Positions 15,797 through 25,555 are shown, counted from the first letter of the stretch. The stretch is 64,000 nt of DNA from CAUZFZ01 sp963579025 (GCA_963579025.1 CAUZFZ010000001.1:62001-126000); one strand, 5' to 3'. The notes: generated by a model from the sequence alone, not told the origin. Made by a program: numbers and translations.

Positions 15797-18610
15797 TTAC
15801 GTAACGCCGACCTCTGACTCGCGTGAATTCTGTAACGAATCACGCACAACACAGGCCAGGCTTTCGAGCGTGTCCGTCAGTTCCTTCCAATCCGGGTCTG
15901 ACCTGCTGAGGCATTCAATCTGCGAGACGATGCGATCTACACGTGCTTCGGCATGGACAGCGGACCCGTCATGACGTGGTGGTTCGTGCTCACCCGGCAA
16001 TGCACACGAGTTCGTGGAATCAACGGGTTCGCTCAGTGGGAGCAAATCGACACCAGTGGGCTGGATGTTCGGCCGGTCATCCGTCTGCATCCGACCCCGC
16101 CCTGCGATCACGCGCTGGCACAGATGAACGAGCTCTTCGAGATGCGATTCAAGTTCTTCGATCGGACCGCCAGCCTTCGCAAGTTGCTCGACGATCAGTC
16201 CCTGTTCGCTGACCGCGGGGTACCCATAGCCGCCTGCCGCGCCGCTCAGCTTGTGAGCTGTCTGGTAGATCGTTTCGAAATCCGACCGAGCCAGTGCATT
16301 GGTCAGAGATTCAACGTGGTTCACGAGTCCGTCGATAAACCGGCCGACGATTTCGAGCATCTCCGGATCATCGCAGAACTCACTGATGAGTGGCTCACAC
16401 GTTCGCGTCGTCACTTCGCAGTCGATCGTTTCGTCCGGTTCCTTCATAGCGGTTTCGACAATGGTGCCCGCGACCGCCAGTGGTTGAGTCGGTTCCGGTT
16501 GAGGAACAAACTTGCAGACCATGTCTGTGAGTTTGCGAGGATTGATGGGCTTGGTGGAGTAGTCGTTGCACCCCGCTGAGATGCACCTGTCCCGGTCACC
16601 GCTCATGGCGTGCGCCGTCAACGCCACGATTGGTGCGTCGTATCCCTTCTCGCGTAACGCGGCCGTCGCCTCATAGCCGTCCATCACGGGCATTTGCATG
16701 TCCATGAAGATCATGTCGAATGGTTGCCCTTGATCGGCAGCTCTCAGCGCCATGTCATAGGCGACTTTTCCGTTGACGGCTGTTGTCACCGTAGCACCGG
16801 CAGTTCGCAGGTGATGCGAAATCAGTTGGCGGTTATCACCACCGTCTTCCGCGAGCAGGATGTTGGCCGCGATTCGTGCCTGCACGCTGCTCTGCATCGG
16901 CGCAATATCCTCGCATAGTGTCGACTCTGATGGAGACGCGATCATCGTAACGCCAGCAAGCGAACCAGTTGGCACATGAAACTCGAAACTCGATCCCTGC
17001 CCTGGAGCACTGGTTACTTCGATTTCACCGCCGAGCAACTCGACCAGTCGTCTGCAGATTGTCAGCCCCAGACCCGTCCCGCCAAACTGACGAGTGGTCG
17101 AATCGTCGGCCTGTGTGAACGGACGGAACAGACGACCAATCTGCTCAGGAGTCATTCCGATGCCCGTATCGAGCACCTTGAAATGCAGTATCGGCGATTC
17201 CGACTCGGCACCTTCGGTCCAGACGTGGATGCGTACTTCTCCGTCCTTCGTGAACTTGATCGAGTTGCCGACCAGGTTGATCAGCAACTGTCTGATTCGC
17301 ACGGAGTCACTGACGATTGTTTGTGGCACCGGTCCGTCATAAACGACGCCAAAGTCGATCTTCTTTTCAATGGCCCGTACCCGCATGAGCGAGGCCACGT
17401 CACTCACGATCTGACACGGCGAGCATTCAATCGATTCGACATTCATCCTATTGGCTTCAATCTTCGACAGGTCGAGGATGTCGTTGATCAGAGTCAGCAA
17501 GTGACCGGCATTGCGACGGATCGTCTTCACGCAGCGAGTCCGTTCGTCAGGCCGCTGGTTCGGGTCAAGCAGCAGATCGGAGTACCCGATAATGGCCGTC
17601 ATCGGCGTCCGGATTTCATGACTCATGTTTGCCAGAAACTGGCTCTTCACTTTCGTCGCCGATTCCGCCTCAATGCGGGCTTCGTGCAGCTCGGCTTCAA
17701 ACTCCTTGCGCTGCGAGATGTCGCGCGAGATGACCGTCACAATGCCATCGGCTGCTTCGTCGAAAACCGTACTCAGCCGGGCCTGTTCGTCGGCCAGGGC
17801 GTCGGTCTGCTGGCGCGCGGATTCCATTGAGTCTCGGACGGACCGTGTCAGCCTGGATCCTCGCCACGCCACCAGCGACACCATCAGCAGGCCGCAACTG
17901 CCCAGCCAGAACTGGCGACTTCGCATGACGGTCGCGTGAGACATCTGTTGATCGGAATTCGCATCCTGGATGTCGCGAATCAGGCGATGCAGTTCCGTCA
18001 CGTCCGCAGTCATTGATGAGCATGCCTGATTCAGTTGTATCAGATGATCGACGGCCTCTTCACGACGACTGCGACGCATCTGTTCAAAGAGCTGATCCGC
18101 TGAAGAGGCTGCCGTGATTGCGTGCAGTCCGATCTCATCCAACTGCCTGAAAATCGCGACGGAGTTCACGACGGACATGTGCAGGCCGGCGTCTCTGCGG
18201 GCCATATTCAGTTCCTGCCGTAACGTCTCCGTAACGCCTTCGAACTGCAACTGCTCCCGTTCGATATTGCGGCTGTTGAAGACACGGCCACCTCGCTCGC
18301 TCATTGCCCCAATGAGATTGGAGAGCCGGACATACTTCGCCTGTTGCTGGTCCCACTGACGATTCACACGGGCATCGTCAGTAAAGCTGTTAATCGATGT
18401 CTGGCTGGTCCAGAAAAATGCCACGGTGTTGAGCGCGGTCAGCGCAAGACAGACGTAGTGCCAGCGTGCCCGTCCTGCCGTTTGTGATGCAGCCATCGTC
18501 GCTTCCATCATGTGGCTGTTGGGTTGCGGACCAACGGAGCATCGTTCGGTGACGCCGTGGCTGACGGTGATTTCTGTCGATTGACATTCCTCTGTCGACT
18601 GATGTGGCAT
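15797..18610 (-). CDS. Hybrid sensor histidine kinase (HK-REC-Hpt) with a collapsed PAS domain
   Basis: 937 aa. A transmembrane helix near residue 52 and another near 240 bracket a ~185-residue, mostly helical periplasmic sensor. Next comes a PAS-like stub: ARLSTVFDEAADGIVTV is joined directly to ISRDISQRKEFEAELH, where about 90 residues of a PAS core would be expected. The dimerisation box FLANMSHEIRTPM (His near 330) is followed by an HATPase with N (LVGNSIKF), G1 (DTGIGM) and G2 (GGTGLGL) boxes, a receiver (MIFMDMQMPVMDG, Asp near 637) and an Hpt domain (AHKLSGAAGG, His near 785). It is a full phosphorelay upstream of the GGDEF regulator. The start codon is uncertain: MMEATMAAS about 33 residues in is an alternative. 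Confidence 0.9.
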   Translation of the reverse strand: MPHQSTEECQSTEITVSHGVTERCSVGPQPNSHMMEATMAASQTAGRARWHYVCLALTALNTVAFFWTSQTSINSFTDDARVNRQWDQQQAKYVRLSNLIGAMSERGGRVFNSRNIEREQLQFEGVTETLRQELNMARRDAGLHMSVVNSVAIFRQLDEIGLHAITAASSADQLFEQMRRSRREEAVDHLIQLNQACSSMTADVTELHRLIRDIQDANSDQQMSHATVMRSRQFWLGSCGLLMVSLVAWRGSRLTRSVRDSMESARQQTDALADEQARLSTVFDEAADGIVTVISRDISQRKEFEAELHEARIEAESATKVKSQFLANMSHEIRTPMTAIIGYSDLLLDPNQRPDERTRCVKTIRRNAGHLLTLINDILDLSKIEANRMNVESIECSPCQIVSDVASLMRVRAIEKKIDFGVVYDGPVPQTIVSDSVRIRQLLINLVGNSIKFTKDGEVRIHVWTEGAESESPILHFKVLDTGIGMTPEQIGRLFRPFTQADDSTTRQFGGTGLGLTICRRLVELLGGEIEVTSAPGQGSSFEFHVPTGSLAGVTMIASPSESTLCEDIAPMQSSVQARIAANILLAEDGGDNRQLISHHLRTAGATVTTAVNGKVAYDMALRAADQGQPFDMIFMDMQMPVMDGYEATAALREKGYDAPIVALTAHAMSGDRDRCISAGCNDYSTKPINPRKLTDMVCKFVPQPEPTQPLAVAGTIVETAMKEPDETIDCEVTTRTCEPLISEFCDDPEMLEIVGRFIDGLVNHVESLTNALARSDFETIYQTAHKLSGAAGGYGYPAVSEQGLIVEQLAKAGGPIEELESHLEELVHLCQRVIAGRGRMQTDDRPNIQPTGVDLLPLSEPVDSTNSCALPGEHEPPRHDGSAVHAEARVDRIVSQIECLSRSDPDWKELTDTLESLACVVRDSLQNSRESEVGVT

Positions 18611-18967
18611 TGGACGTCCGAGGTGAGTTGATCAGTTTGTCCGCATGACGGGGACTGGGCATCGCAAGTGGAATTCCCCAGCTTTCGAGAGAAACATAGG
18701 CTCGACAGCGTGTCGAAGCAGTGGCCTGCGGGGTTCACCGCACGTTTCCAGACGATCGCCTGATACGTCGAGTGGAACGCCTCCGATGAACCGGCAACTC
18801 AGAGCACATCGATGCGTTCAGGGAGGCATTTGCCGCGCGACGGAATGCCAAACGTCGAAGTCGCACTGAATGCGAAGAGCTTGGGCTCGTTCACCCGTAC
18901 CGGTCCTTCGGGCAGTCGAAATAGCACCAGCCCAAGTGCCGCGATCCGATCACGCTGCCAACAACTC
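18611..18967. other. Intergenic region upstream of the hybrid kinase
   Basis: 357 bp between two minus-strand genes. I see no gene, repeat or terminator with a T-run. It should hold the promoter of the kinase/GGDEF operon. Confidence 0.35.
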
Positions 18968-20887
18968 TTACTTTGCTGCAGTCTCTTTGCCCGAGTGTCC
19001 TGGAGCGGCGACGAACTTCAGCGTCTCGGCAGCGTCCTCGACGTTCCAGATTCGGACCTCGCCATTGTACGACCCCGCTGCCACACGCTTGCTGCCGGGG
19101 TGAACAGCCACTGAGTAAACCCAGTCGGTGTGCCCGCCGAATGTTTTCAGGGCCTTGCCGTCGCCAACCTGGTGATTGCGTGCTGTCTTGTCGGAACTGC
19201 TGCTGAAGACCTGTCCTTCGGGGGTCACGGTAATACGAAAGACTTCGCCACCGAATCCTCCAATCGCCCGTACCTGTTTTGCATCGCCCACGTTCCACGT
19301 GCGAATCTGCTTATCACTACCAGCGGTCACAACCAGCTTATTGTCCGGCGAGAAACCCACACCGTAGACCGGCTGTCCATGCCCGTTGAACGTGACCAGC
19401 GAATCGCCCGATGTCGCGTCAAAAACCTTCGACGTCTTATCGCGACTCGCCGATGCCAGTTTTGTTCCGTCCGGCGACCAGGCAACGTCCATCACCCAGT
19501 CAGCGTGATCTTCGATCAACAGTTGCTCTTCCTGAGTCTCGAAATCGAACACGCGAATACTGCGGTCCGCTCCGGCCGTTGCCAACCGCTTGCCGTCGGG
19601 GCTGACTGCAACACCGAAGACCGAGTCATCAGTGCGAATCAGGTCGCCGAGCAATGCACCGTCACTGACCTGAAAGATCTTGGCTTCGCCGATTTGAGCT
19701 GGTGTGCCCGACGCAACGGCAAGCTTGCTGCCGTCCTTTGTGAACTCGATGTCATAGACGCGTTCAGCCACATTGCTGATCCGACGCACGATCGTTCCGT
19801 CGGCAACTTTCCACAGCACGACTTCGTGATAACCGGACGTCGCCAGCGTGTTGCCATCGGGGCTGAAGGCGACCGCCGTAATTGGAATCGCAACCGGATA
19901 CGACTCGGGCGCTGGCGGCTGCGGCAGTTTGGGCATGATCTGAATCAGCGGTGCACCCGGGCTGAATCCGGCGTCCAGAATCGCGCCGGTGTTGATCCAT
20001 TTCTTGATCGATTCGATCTGCTCGGCTGTCAGAGGGTCTGCATCCTTCGGCATCGACCCGTCTTCGATCAATGCAAACATCGTTGACGAGTCGGCATCGC
20101 CAACTTCCACGGCATCTCCCGATTCGCCGCCCTTCACGATGCCGGCGAATGTCTCCATGTTGTATCGCCCCTTCGCCGTCTTCGCGTTGTGGCATGCCAG
20201 GCAGCGCTGCGAAAAGATCGGAGCGACCGATTCCGCGAACGACACGAGCGTTCCGATTTTGATCCGCAACTGTTCGGCCGCACGACGTTTTTCGACGTGC
20301 TCCTTGCTGATGGCGGCGAATTCGGTCGACACCTTCTCGACCTGAGGGTTGAAGTCGGCGACCTGTTTCTCCGCGGCGGTAACAGCGACGGTCGACTTCT
20401 CGACGTCGGCTTTGGCCGTCGCAATCGCATCTTCGACAGCTTTCACCGCAGCCTGCGCATCGGTGACAGCTTTGGTCGCTGCTTCTGCTTTTGTCTCCGC
20501 TTCTTTGGCGGCCTTCTCGTCTTCTTCCTTCTTTGATTCGTCGGCCTTCTTGCGAGCGGCCTGAGCAGCTTCGTCCGCCTTCTTCTTCGCCTCTTCCAGT
20601 GGCGGGACCTTGTCCTGTTCGGGCTTAAGCTTGCCTTCGGAATCCTTCACGGCTTTGCCGGCCCGGTTCTTCTCCGACTTGGCCTTGATCAAAGCGGTCT
20701 GCAGTCCGGCAGCTTTCGTCCGGGTTTCTTTGAGCACGGCGGCCGCCTTGTCTTCCCGACCTTTCGCTTCATCCGCGGCTTTCGTCAGCGCGACGACCTG
20801 CGCCTCTTCTTCCGGAGTGGCTGCGCTTAACGGAGCGGCAAATGCACACACCGCGAGAACTGTCAGGCAATGGCGGGATCGCAACAT
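18968..20887 (-). CDS. Planctomycete-type cytochrome c domain / WD40 beta-propeller protein
   Basis: 639 aa, secreted: signal peptide MLRSRHCLTVLAVCAFAAPLSAA. Residues 25-210 are a highly charged Ala/Lys/Glu coiled coil. A PSCyt1-type cytochrome c domain follows (SVAPIFSQRCLACH as heme motif, then GGESGDAVEVGDADSS, DGSMPKDADPLT and IKKWINTGA). After that there are seven WD40 repeats (VAFSPDGNTLATSG, IEFTKDGSKLAVA, VAVSPDGKRLATAG, VAWSPDGTKLASAS, VGFSPDNKLVVTAG, ITVTPEGQVFSSS, VAVHPGSKRVAAG), one complete propeller. This architecture is typical of planctomycetes and of unknown biochemical role. The gene appears monocistronic. Confidence 0.9.
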   Translation of the reverse strand: MLRSRHCLTVLAVCAFAAPLSAATPEEEAQVVALTKAADEAKGREDKAAAVLKETRTKAAGLQTALIKAKSEKNRAGKAVKDSEGKLKPEQDKVPPLEEAKKKADEAAQAARKKADESKKEEDEKAAKEAETKAEAATKAVTDAQAAVKAVEDAIATAKADVEKSTVAVTAAEKQVADFNPQVEKVSTEFAAISKEHVEKRRAAEQLRIKIGTLVSFAESVAPIFSQRCLACHNAKTAKGRYNMETFAGIVKGGESGDAVEVGDADSSTMFALIEDGSMPKDADPLTAEQIESIKKWINTGAILDAGFSPGAPLIQIMPKLPQPPAPESYPVAIPITAVAFSPDGNTLATSGYHEVVLWKVADGTIVRRISNVAERVYDIEFTKDGSKLAVASGTPAQIGEAKIFQVSDGALLGDLIRTDDSVFGVAVSPDGKRLATAGADRSIRVFDFETQEEQLLIEDHADWVMDVAWSPDGTKLASASRDKTSKVFDATSGDSLVTFNGHGQPVYGVGFSPDNKLVVTAGSDKQIRTWNVGDAKQVRAIGGFGGEVFRITVTPEGQVFSSSSDKTARNHQVGDGKALKTFGGHTDWVYSVAVHPGSKRVAAGSYNGEVRIWNVEDAAETLKFVAAPGHSGKETAAK

Positions 20888-21080
20888 GAGGACGGTCCTC
20901 TCAGGGTAGGAAGCGGAGGCGGGTCGTTCGTAATCACCACTCTAATGCGGTGCGCGAGTCGAAGTCGCAAGGTGGGGAACTGGCATTCATCGCCAGAACG
21001 GGAATAGCATCTCGCACCGCTCATCAAACTGTCAAGCTGGGCGATTCAAAGAGATGCACCGCTGACCGAACGGAAGTCCC

Positions 21081-22754
21081 GTGCCGGATGATTGTTCTGC
21101 TGACGACCGCAACCGACCTGCGCAATCATGGACGGCCTGTTTGCTCACGTTCTGGCGACCGGCACAGGAACCTGATGGCGATGTTGACCAATGCCATCGC
21201 GTGCAATGTCGGCCGCTGCTCTGCATCTGGCTGAGTTTTCTGTTGTATTCGTTCTGCCACGCTCCCGTGCCCGGGGTGAACGAACCGCACTATCTGAGCA
21301 AGGCAAAGCACTACTGGAACCCCGACTGGTGTCCCGGCGATTTGTTTCTCGAGTCCTCGAATCCGCATCTGGTCTTCTATCAGGCATTCGGCCCGCTGAC
21401 GCGGATTCTGTCGTTTGAACACACAGCCATCGCAGGCCGGATGATTGCGTTCCTCATTCTGGCGTTCGGCTGGCAATTGATGTGCCAGCAACTCAACCGA
21501 GATCGCTGGTCAGGCCTGGCAGCGGCGTGGATATTTCTGTTGCTGGCTTCAATCGGCAACCTGTCGGGCGAATGGCTCATTGGAGGTGTTGAATCGAAGG
21601 TGCTGTCGTACGGATTGGTGCTCTGCGGACTCGCGGCTCTGGCGAATCGTCACTGGTGTGTTGCCGGAGTTACGTGCGGCCTCGCAGTCGCCTTTCATCC
21701 ACTGGTCGGCATGTGGAGCCTGGTCGCCATCGTCCTGGCGTGCGCTGGCACAATACTTCAGCCCGGCCGTGTCGGACTGCGCACCGAGTTGATGGCGTCA
21801 AGTGCCAGGACGATCCGCAGCCCGCACTTCCTGGCAGGCATGGTGTTGCTCACGGCGACTGCTTTGATGGGGATTGTCCCGGCCCTGGCAGTGACGGCCG
21901 GAGCGACGCGTGAGGAGACGTGGTATGCCAACTTCGTGCAGGTCTATTATCGCCTGGCCCATCACCTTGATCCGATGATGTTCCGCTTCAGTGCGTATGC
22001 CGGGTATGCGTTCCTGTCGCTGCTGAGCTTGATGCTGTGCCGATTCTCGACGGACCGCCGCATGGTGCTGATGTCCCGTTACGTGGCCGCGGCTGGATTC
22101 ATCGCTCTGGTCGGACTGGCCATTGGATACGGACCTCGACCGACCGACCGGACACCGCTGTGGGAAGTTCGCATCGCGCTGCTTAAGTTTTATCCGTTCC
22201 GATTGTTCGACGTGATGCTGCCGCTGCTGACTTCAATCCTGGTGGCCGGACAGTTCTCGTCGCGGCGGCTCGCATCGGTCCTCGTGCCCGGACGACTCCG
22301 CTGGGGCCTGTTGACCAGCGGCCTTCTGATCGCACTCTGGTTGAACGCGGGGCTCGGATCGATCAACTACATGACGTCTCGGCAGCAGCGAGATTGGCTG
22401 GCTGCGTGCCAATGGCTGCAGGCCAACGCGCCCGCTGATGCTTTGATCTACACTCCGAAAGACGGTTGGGCATTCAAGTGGTTTGCTCAACGGGCTGAGT
22501 ATGTTGCCCGCAAGGACTGCCCGCAGGACGCGGCCGGAATCCGCGAATGGAACACGCGACTGAACGCGATGAGCGAATGGGGACAGGCACCTGAGAACTA
22601 CCGGCCCGACGGTGGGTATTCCCGGGAATCCGCTCAGGCACTCTCGAAGCAGACAGGCATCACCTACATCCTCTCACGCCGCTTCGGACCGTTTGACGTT
22701 CCCGTCGTCTTCAACTCGCCGACGTATCGCATCTATTACATTGCGCCTGACTGA
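21081..22754 (+). CDS. Multi-pass membrane protein (DUF6798-like)
   Basis: About 557 aa. Roughly ten hydrophobic helices occur between residues 47 and 430. A conserved acidic loop VNEPHYLSKAKHYWNPDWCPGD follows the first helix, as in GT-C-type membrane glycosyltransferases. The C-terminal soluble tail starts QQRDWLAACQWLQANAPADALIYTP and contains FKWFAQRAEYV and YILSRRFGP. I recall this tail from planctomycete proteins labelled DUF6798. Function is not established; a lipid-linked sugar transferase is one possibility because of the GT-C-like layout. The GTG start at 21081 is doubtful, as the first ~45 residues are not membrane-like and the true start may be further downstream. Its stop is 13 bp before the next start, so the two genes are co-transcribed. 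Confidence 0.7.
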   Translation: MPDDCSADDRNRPAQSWTACLLTFWRPAQEPDGDVDQCHRVQCRPLLCIWLSFLLYSFCHAPVPGVNEPHYLSKAKHYWNPDWCPGDLFLESSNPHLVFYQAFGPLTRILSFEHTAIAGRMIAFLILAFGWQLMCQQLNRDRWSGLAAAWIFLLLASIGNLSGEWLIGGVESKVLSYGLVLCGLAALANRHWCVAGVTCGLAVAFHPLVGMWSLVAIVLACAGTILQPGRVGLRTELMASSARTIRSPHFLAGMVLLTATALMGIVPALAVTAGATREETWYANFVQVYYRLAHHLDPMMFRFSAYAGYAFLSLLSLMLCRFSTDRRMVLMSRYVAAAGFIALVGLAIGYGPRPTDRTPLWEVRIALLKFYPFRLFDVMLPLLTSILVAGQFSSRRLASVLVPGRLRWGLLTSGLLIALWLNAGLGSINYMTSRQQRDWLAACQWLQANAPADALIYTPKDGWAFKWFAQRAEYVARKDCPQDAAGIREWNTRLNAMSEWGQAPENYRPDGGYSRESAQALSKQTGITYILSRRFGPFDVPVVFNSPTYRIYYIAPD

Positions 22755-22767
22755 GAACGGAACCGTC

Positions 22768-23892
22768 ATGCCCTTTCCGCAGTTCGATCGCTATCAGGTT
22801 CGTATGGAGCCGTTGTCTACTCGCGCGAACAAGACTTCGATCGAACAGGACCATGTCTCACCGGATGCGACACCGCCCGAGCTACCGGACGCGTCCCGCC
22901 GATTGCTCGAACAGGTGACCGACCGCATTCGCCAGGCGCGAGTGAATGACCGGCCAGTTGTGGCCGCGTTCGGTGCCCACACGATTAAGAACGGACTCGG
23001 TCCCGTCCTGCTCAAGCTTGTTGAGCGAGGCTGGCTTACTCACCTGGCAACAAATGGAGCGGGCATCATTCATGACTGGGAGTTCGCGTTCCAGGGGCAA
23101 AGCAGCGAAGACGTTAAGTCGATGGTCGATCAGGGACGCTTCGGCAACTGGGAAGAGACCGGGCTGTACATCAACCTGGCCCTGAACATTGGCGCCTTCG
23201 AGGGTAAGGGGTACGGCGAATCAATCGGCTCAATGATCGAGAACGAAGGTCTGACGATCCCCGACGACTCCTGTATTCAGGCAGCGATGCAGGGCGGAAA
23301 TCAGAATCCGGATACAGCGGCGGCCGCGGCGGACCTGAAACTCGTGCTTGATCAATGGAACCAGTCCGGGCGCGCCCGCCTGCTGGAACCCGGTTGGCTG
23401 GACATTCCGCATCCCTGGAAGCGGTTCAGCATTCAGGCAGGAGCGCACCGGCTGGGCGTCCCGTTCACGGGACATCCGATGATCGGACACGACATCATCT
23501 ACAACCATCCCATGAATCACGGTGCCGCACTGGGTCGGACTGCGCAGCGGGATTTCCTCACTTACGCGGAATCGATCAGCCGCATTGACGGCGGCGTGTA
23601 TCTTTCGATCGGCTCGGCGGTGATGAGCCCGATGATCTTCGAGAAGTCATTGTCGATCTCACAGAACCTGGCGATCCAGCGGGGTGAGCATATGGATGAC
23701 CATTTCATCCTGGTCAGCGACCTGGCGGAGTCCACCTGGGACTGGAGCCAGGGCGAACCGCCCATCGACAACCCGGCCTATTACCTGCGTTACAACAAGT
23801 CTTTCAGTCGTATGGGCGGCACGATGCGATATCTCCAGGCTGACAACCGCGACCTGTTGCTCAGCCTGCTGCACATGCTGGGCAGTCCGTAG
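22768..23892 (+). CDS. Deoxyhypusine-synthase-like conserved protein
   Basis: 374 aa, no signal peptide or membrane segment. Sequence blocks such as VAAFGAHTIKNGLGPVLL, THLATNGAGIIHDWE, GRFGNWEETG and IGHDIIYNHPMNHGAALG resemble the NAD-binding fold of bacterial deoxyhypusine synthase-related proteins (G-A-H-x-I-K-x-G-L...N-G-A-G-x-x-H-D). Bacteria lack eIF5A, so if the relationship holds the substrate must be different (homospermidine-type chemistry or an unknown reaction). The start at 22768 has only a weak GGAAC upstream, but the gene follows the membrane protein by 13 bp. A 27-nt palindromic repeat lies directly after the stop. Confidence 0.6.
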   Translation: MPFPQFDRYQVRMEPLSTRANKTSIEQDHVSPDATPPELPDASRRLLEQVTDRIRQARVNDRPVVAAFGAHTIKNGLGPVLLKLVERGWLTHLATNGAGIIHDWEFAFQGQSSEDVKSMVDQGRFGNWEETGLYINLALNIGAFEGKGYGESIGSMIENEGLTIPDDSCIQAAMQGGNQNPDTAAAAADLKLVLDQWNQSGRARLLEPGWLDIPHPWKRFSIQAGAHRLGVPFTGHPMIGHDIIYNHPMNHGAALGRTAQRDFLTYAESISRIDGGVYLSIGSAVMSPMIFEKSLSISQNLAIQRGEHMDDHFILVSDLAESTWDWSQGEPPIDNPAYYLRYNKSFSRMGGTMRYLQADNRDLLLSLLHMLGSP

Positions 23893-23900
23893 TCTCCGCC

Positions 23901-23927
23901 GTTCGTAGTAACCGCACTTGTGCGGTT
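23901..23927. repeat. 27-nt palindromic repeat, copy 1
   Basis: GTTCGTAGTAACCGCACTTG followed by the matching arm; AACCGCAC (23910-23917) pairs with GTGCGGTT (23920-23927). It is identical to the copy at 63692-63718. It sits nine bases after the stop of the preceding gene and could serve as a terminator hairpin, though no T-run follows here. Confidence 0.8.
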
Positions 23928-24031
23928 CGATCGCGCATTAACATTCGAATGTGTCGAGCCTGGTAATCTGCCCCAACGGATCGACGCCCGCCGCCGAACC
24001 GGACAAGTCCGGATACTACGAGCACCGTCTC

Positions 24032-25174
24032 TCAGTAGGTCACGCGCACCAGCAGGCCGCCGGGGAGTCGTCGGACCATGCGTTTCATTTCGAGGATCGT
24101 CAGCGTGGCCAGCACGCGCGACGCATCGATGCCGGCCTGCCGGATGATCTCGTCGAGATGCTGCGGATCATTTGTCACGAGATTGAGGATTGCTCGCTGC
24201 TGGTCGCTGAGCACCAGTTCTCGCGGGCTGCGAACTTCTTCCGCCTGAGTCGTCTGGACGGGTTGCATCAATGGACCCAGCTCTTCGAGAACGTCGTCGG
24301 CATGACGGATCAGCGTGACTCCGTCGCGTATCAGATCGTGACAGCCTTCACTGGCGAGACTGTCGATGCGGCCGGGAACGGCCATGACTTCACGTCCCTG
24401 TTCCATGGCGTGACGCGATGTATGCAGCGCCCCGCTGCGACGGTTGGCCTCGACGATGATGACCCCCAGCGACAGACCGCTGATGATGCGGTTGCGCTGC
24501 GGAAACAGTCCGGAACTCGGCGGCTGTTCCAGACGGTTTTCGGTCACCACCGCACCATGTTCGGAAATCTGTGCGGCTAGATCAGCGTGCTCCGGCGGAT
24601 ACACATTCAGAAGCCCCGTCGCCGACACCGCGATCGTGCGTCCGCCCGCTGCCAATGCTCCGCGATGTGCCGCCGCATCAATACCTCGAGCCAGACCGCT
24701 GATGATTGTCAGTCCAGCCATCGCCAGACCACGTGCGAGTTTTTCGGCCTGCTGCTGTCCGTAAACTGTGCAGCGCCGCGAGCCAACGATGCCAATCGAC
24801 ATCTCGTCGCGCTTCTGTACCTCGCCCCGACAGAATAGTAGCAGCGGGGCATCGTCAACCTGGGCCAGGTTCTTCGGATACTGATCAGTACCAAGTTGCA
24901 GGAGTTGAAAACCGTGCTCGCAGCACAATCTCCATTGATTCTCGGCCTCGGACGATCGGCGTGTGGTTTGAATCTGCGTGGCCAGCTTCGGGCCGATCCC
25001 GGAAACCTGCTCCAGTTCACCGATGCTCGCCGACAGGACTTTGCCTGGCGTCTCGAAATAACTGAGCAGATCGCGTTGATGGCGCGGACCAATGCCGGGC
25101 ACGAGTTGCAGTCGAAGCTGATCCAGCAGTTGTTCATCGGGCGGTTGAATTTCTGCCGGAAACAACTCGGACAC
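24032..25174 (-). CDS. dprA: DNA processing protein DprA
   Basis: 380 aa. An N-terminal helix-hairpin-helix region (LRLQLVPGIGPRHQRDLL and LEQVSGIGPKLATQI) is followed by the DprA Rossmann-like domain. Motifs include IGIVGSRRCTVYGQQQAEKLA, IISGLARGIDAAAHRGAL, TENRLEQPPSSGLFPQRNRIISGLS, VVEA-like IIVEANRRSGALHT and AVPGRI. A winged-helix tail ends in IKEMKRMVRRLPGG-like sequence (LEMKRMVRRLPGG). DprA loads RecA on incoming single-stranded DNA during natural transformation. The frame stays open far upstream with no ATG. The GTG at 25174, preceded by GGGAG, gives the usual family length and avoids overlap with ispE. Earlier non-ATG starts cannot be excluded. Confidence 0.9.
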   Translation of the reverse strand: MSELFPAEIQPPDEQLLDQLRLQLVPGIGPRHQRDLLSYFETPGKVLSASIGELEQVSGIGPKLATQIQTTRRSSEAENQWRLCCEHGFQLLQLGTDQYPKNLAQVDDAPLLLFCRGEVQKRDEMSIGIVGSRRCTVYGQQQAEKLARGLAMAGLTIISGLARGIDAAAHRGALAAGGRTIAVSATGLLNVYPPEHADLAAQISEHGAVVTENRLEQPPSSGLFPQRNRIISGLSLGVIIVEANRRSGALHTSRHAMEQGREVMAVPGRIDSLASEGCHDLIRDGVTLIRHADDVLEELGPLMQPVQTTQAEEVRSPRELVLSDQQRAILNLVTNDPQHLDEIIRQAGIDASRVLATLTILEMKRMVRRLPGGLLVRVTY

Positions 25175-25555
25175 AGGGGAACTCCCGGAACTCGCTGTTG
25201 GATTCAACGTCACACCAGTGGACGCCCGAGGTGCGGCAGTTAAGTCGTCGGACTTGTCCGACCGCGATCTTCGAGGGATTCCCCTCGAACCTGTCAAGTC
25301 GCATGTCGGGTCATTGGCGTAAAACCGTATTGACCGTTTTTGCAGGTTGAAATAAGCTCGCGCCAGCGTACCGTGGCCATTGCGCTCATGGAAGCAGTCT
25401 CCGATAGGGAAGTCGCTCTTACATAGTTCCCAACGCAAATAGTCGGCAATCAGGTTGGGCCCTTCGCTCACCAATCGACGGGGAAGCCCCGGACTTCGGT
25501 TCGGGAATGCATCATCGCCGACGGTCAGCGAGACAGTCGCAGGATGTGACGTCTC
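25175..25555. other. Divergent dprA-ispE spacer, open on the minus strand
   Basis: About 380 bp between dprA (minus) and ispE (plus). The dprA frame remains open throughout, but the predicted residues show no DprA similarity. A hairpin TTCGAGGG/CCCTCGAA with a 4-nt loop lies at 25270-25289. No separate gene is convincing. Confidence 0.35.
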
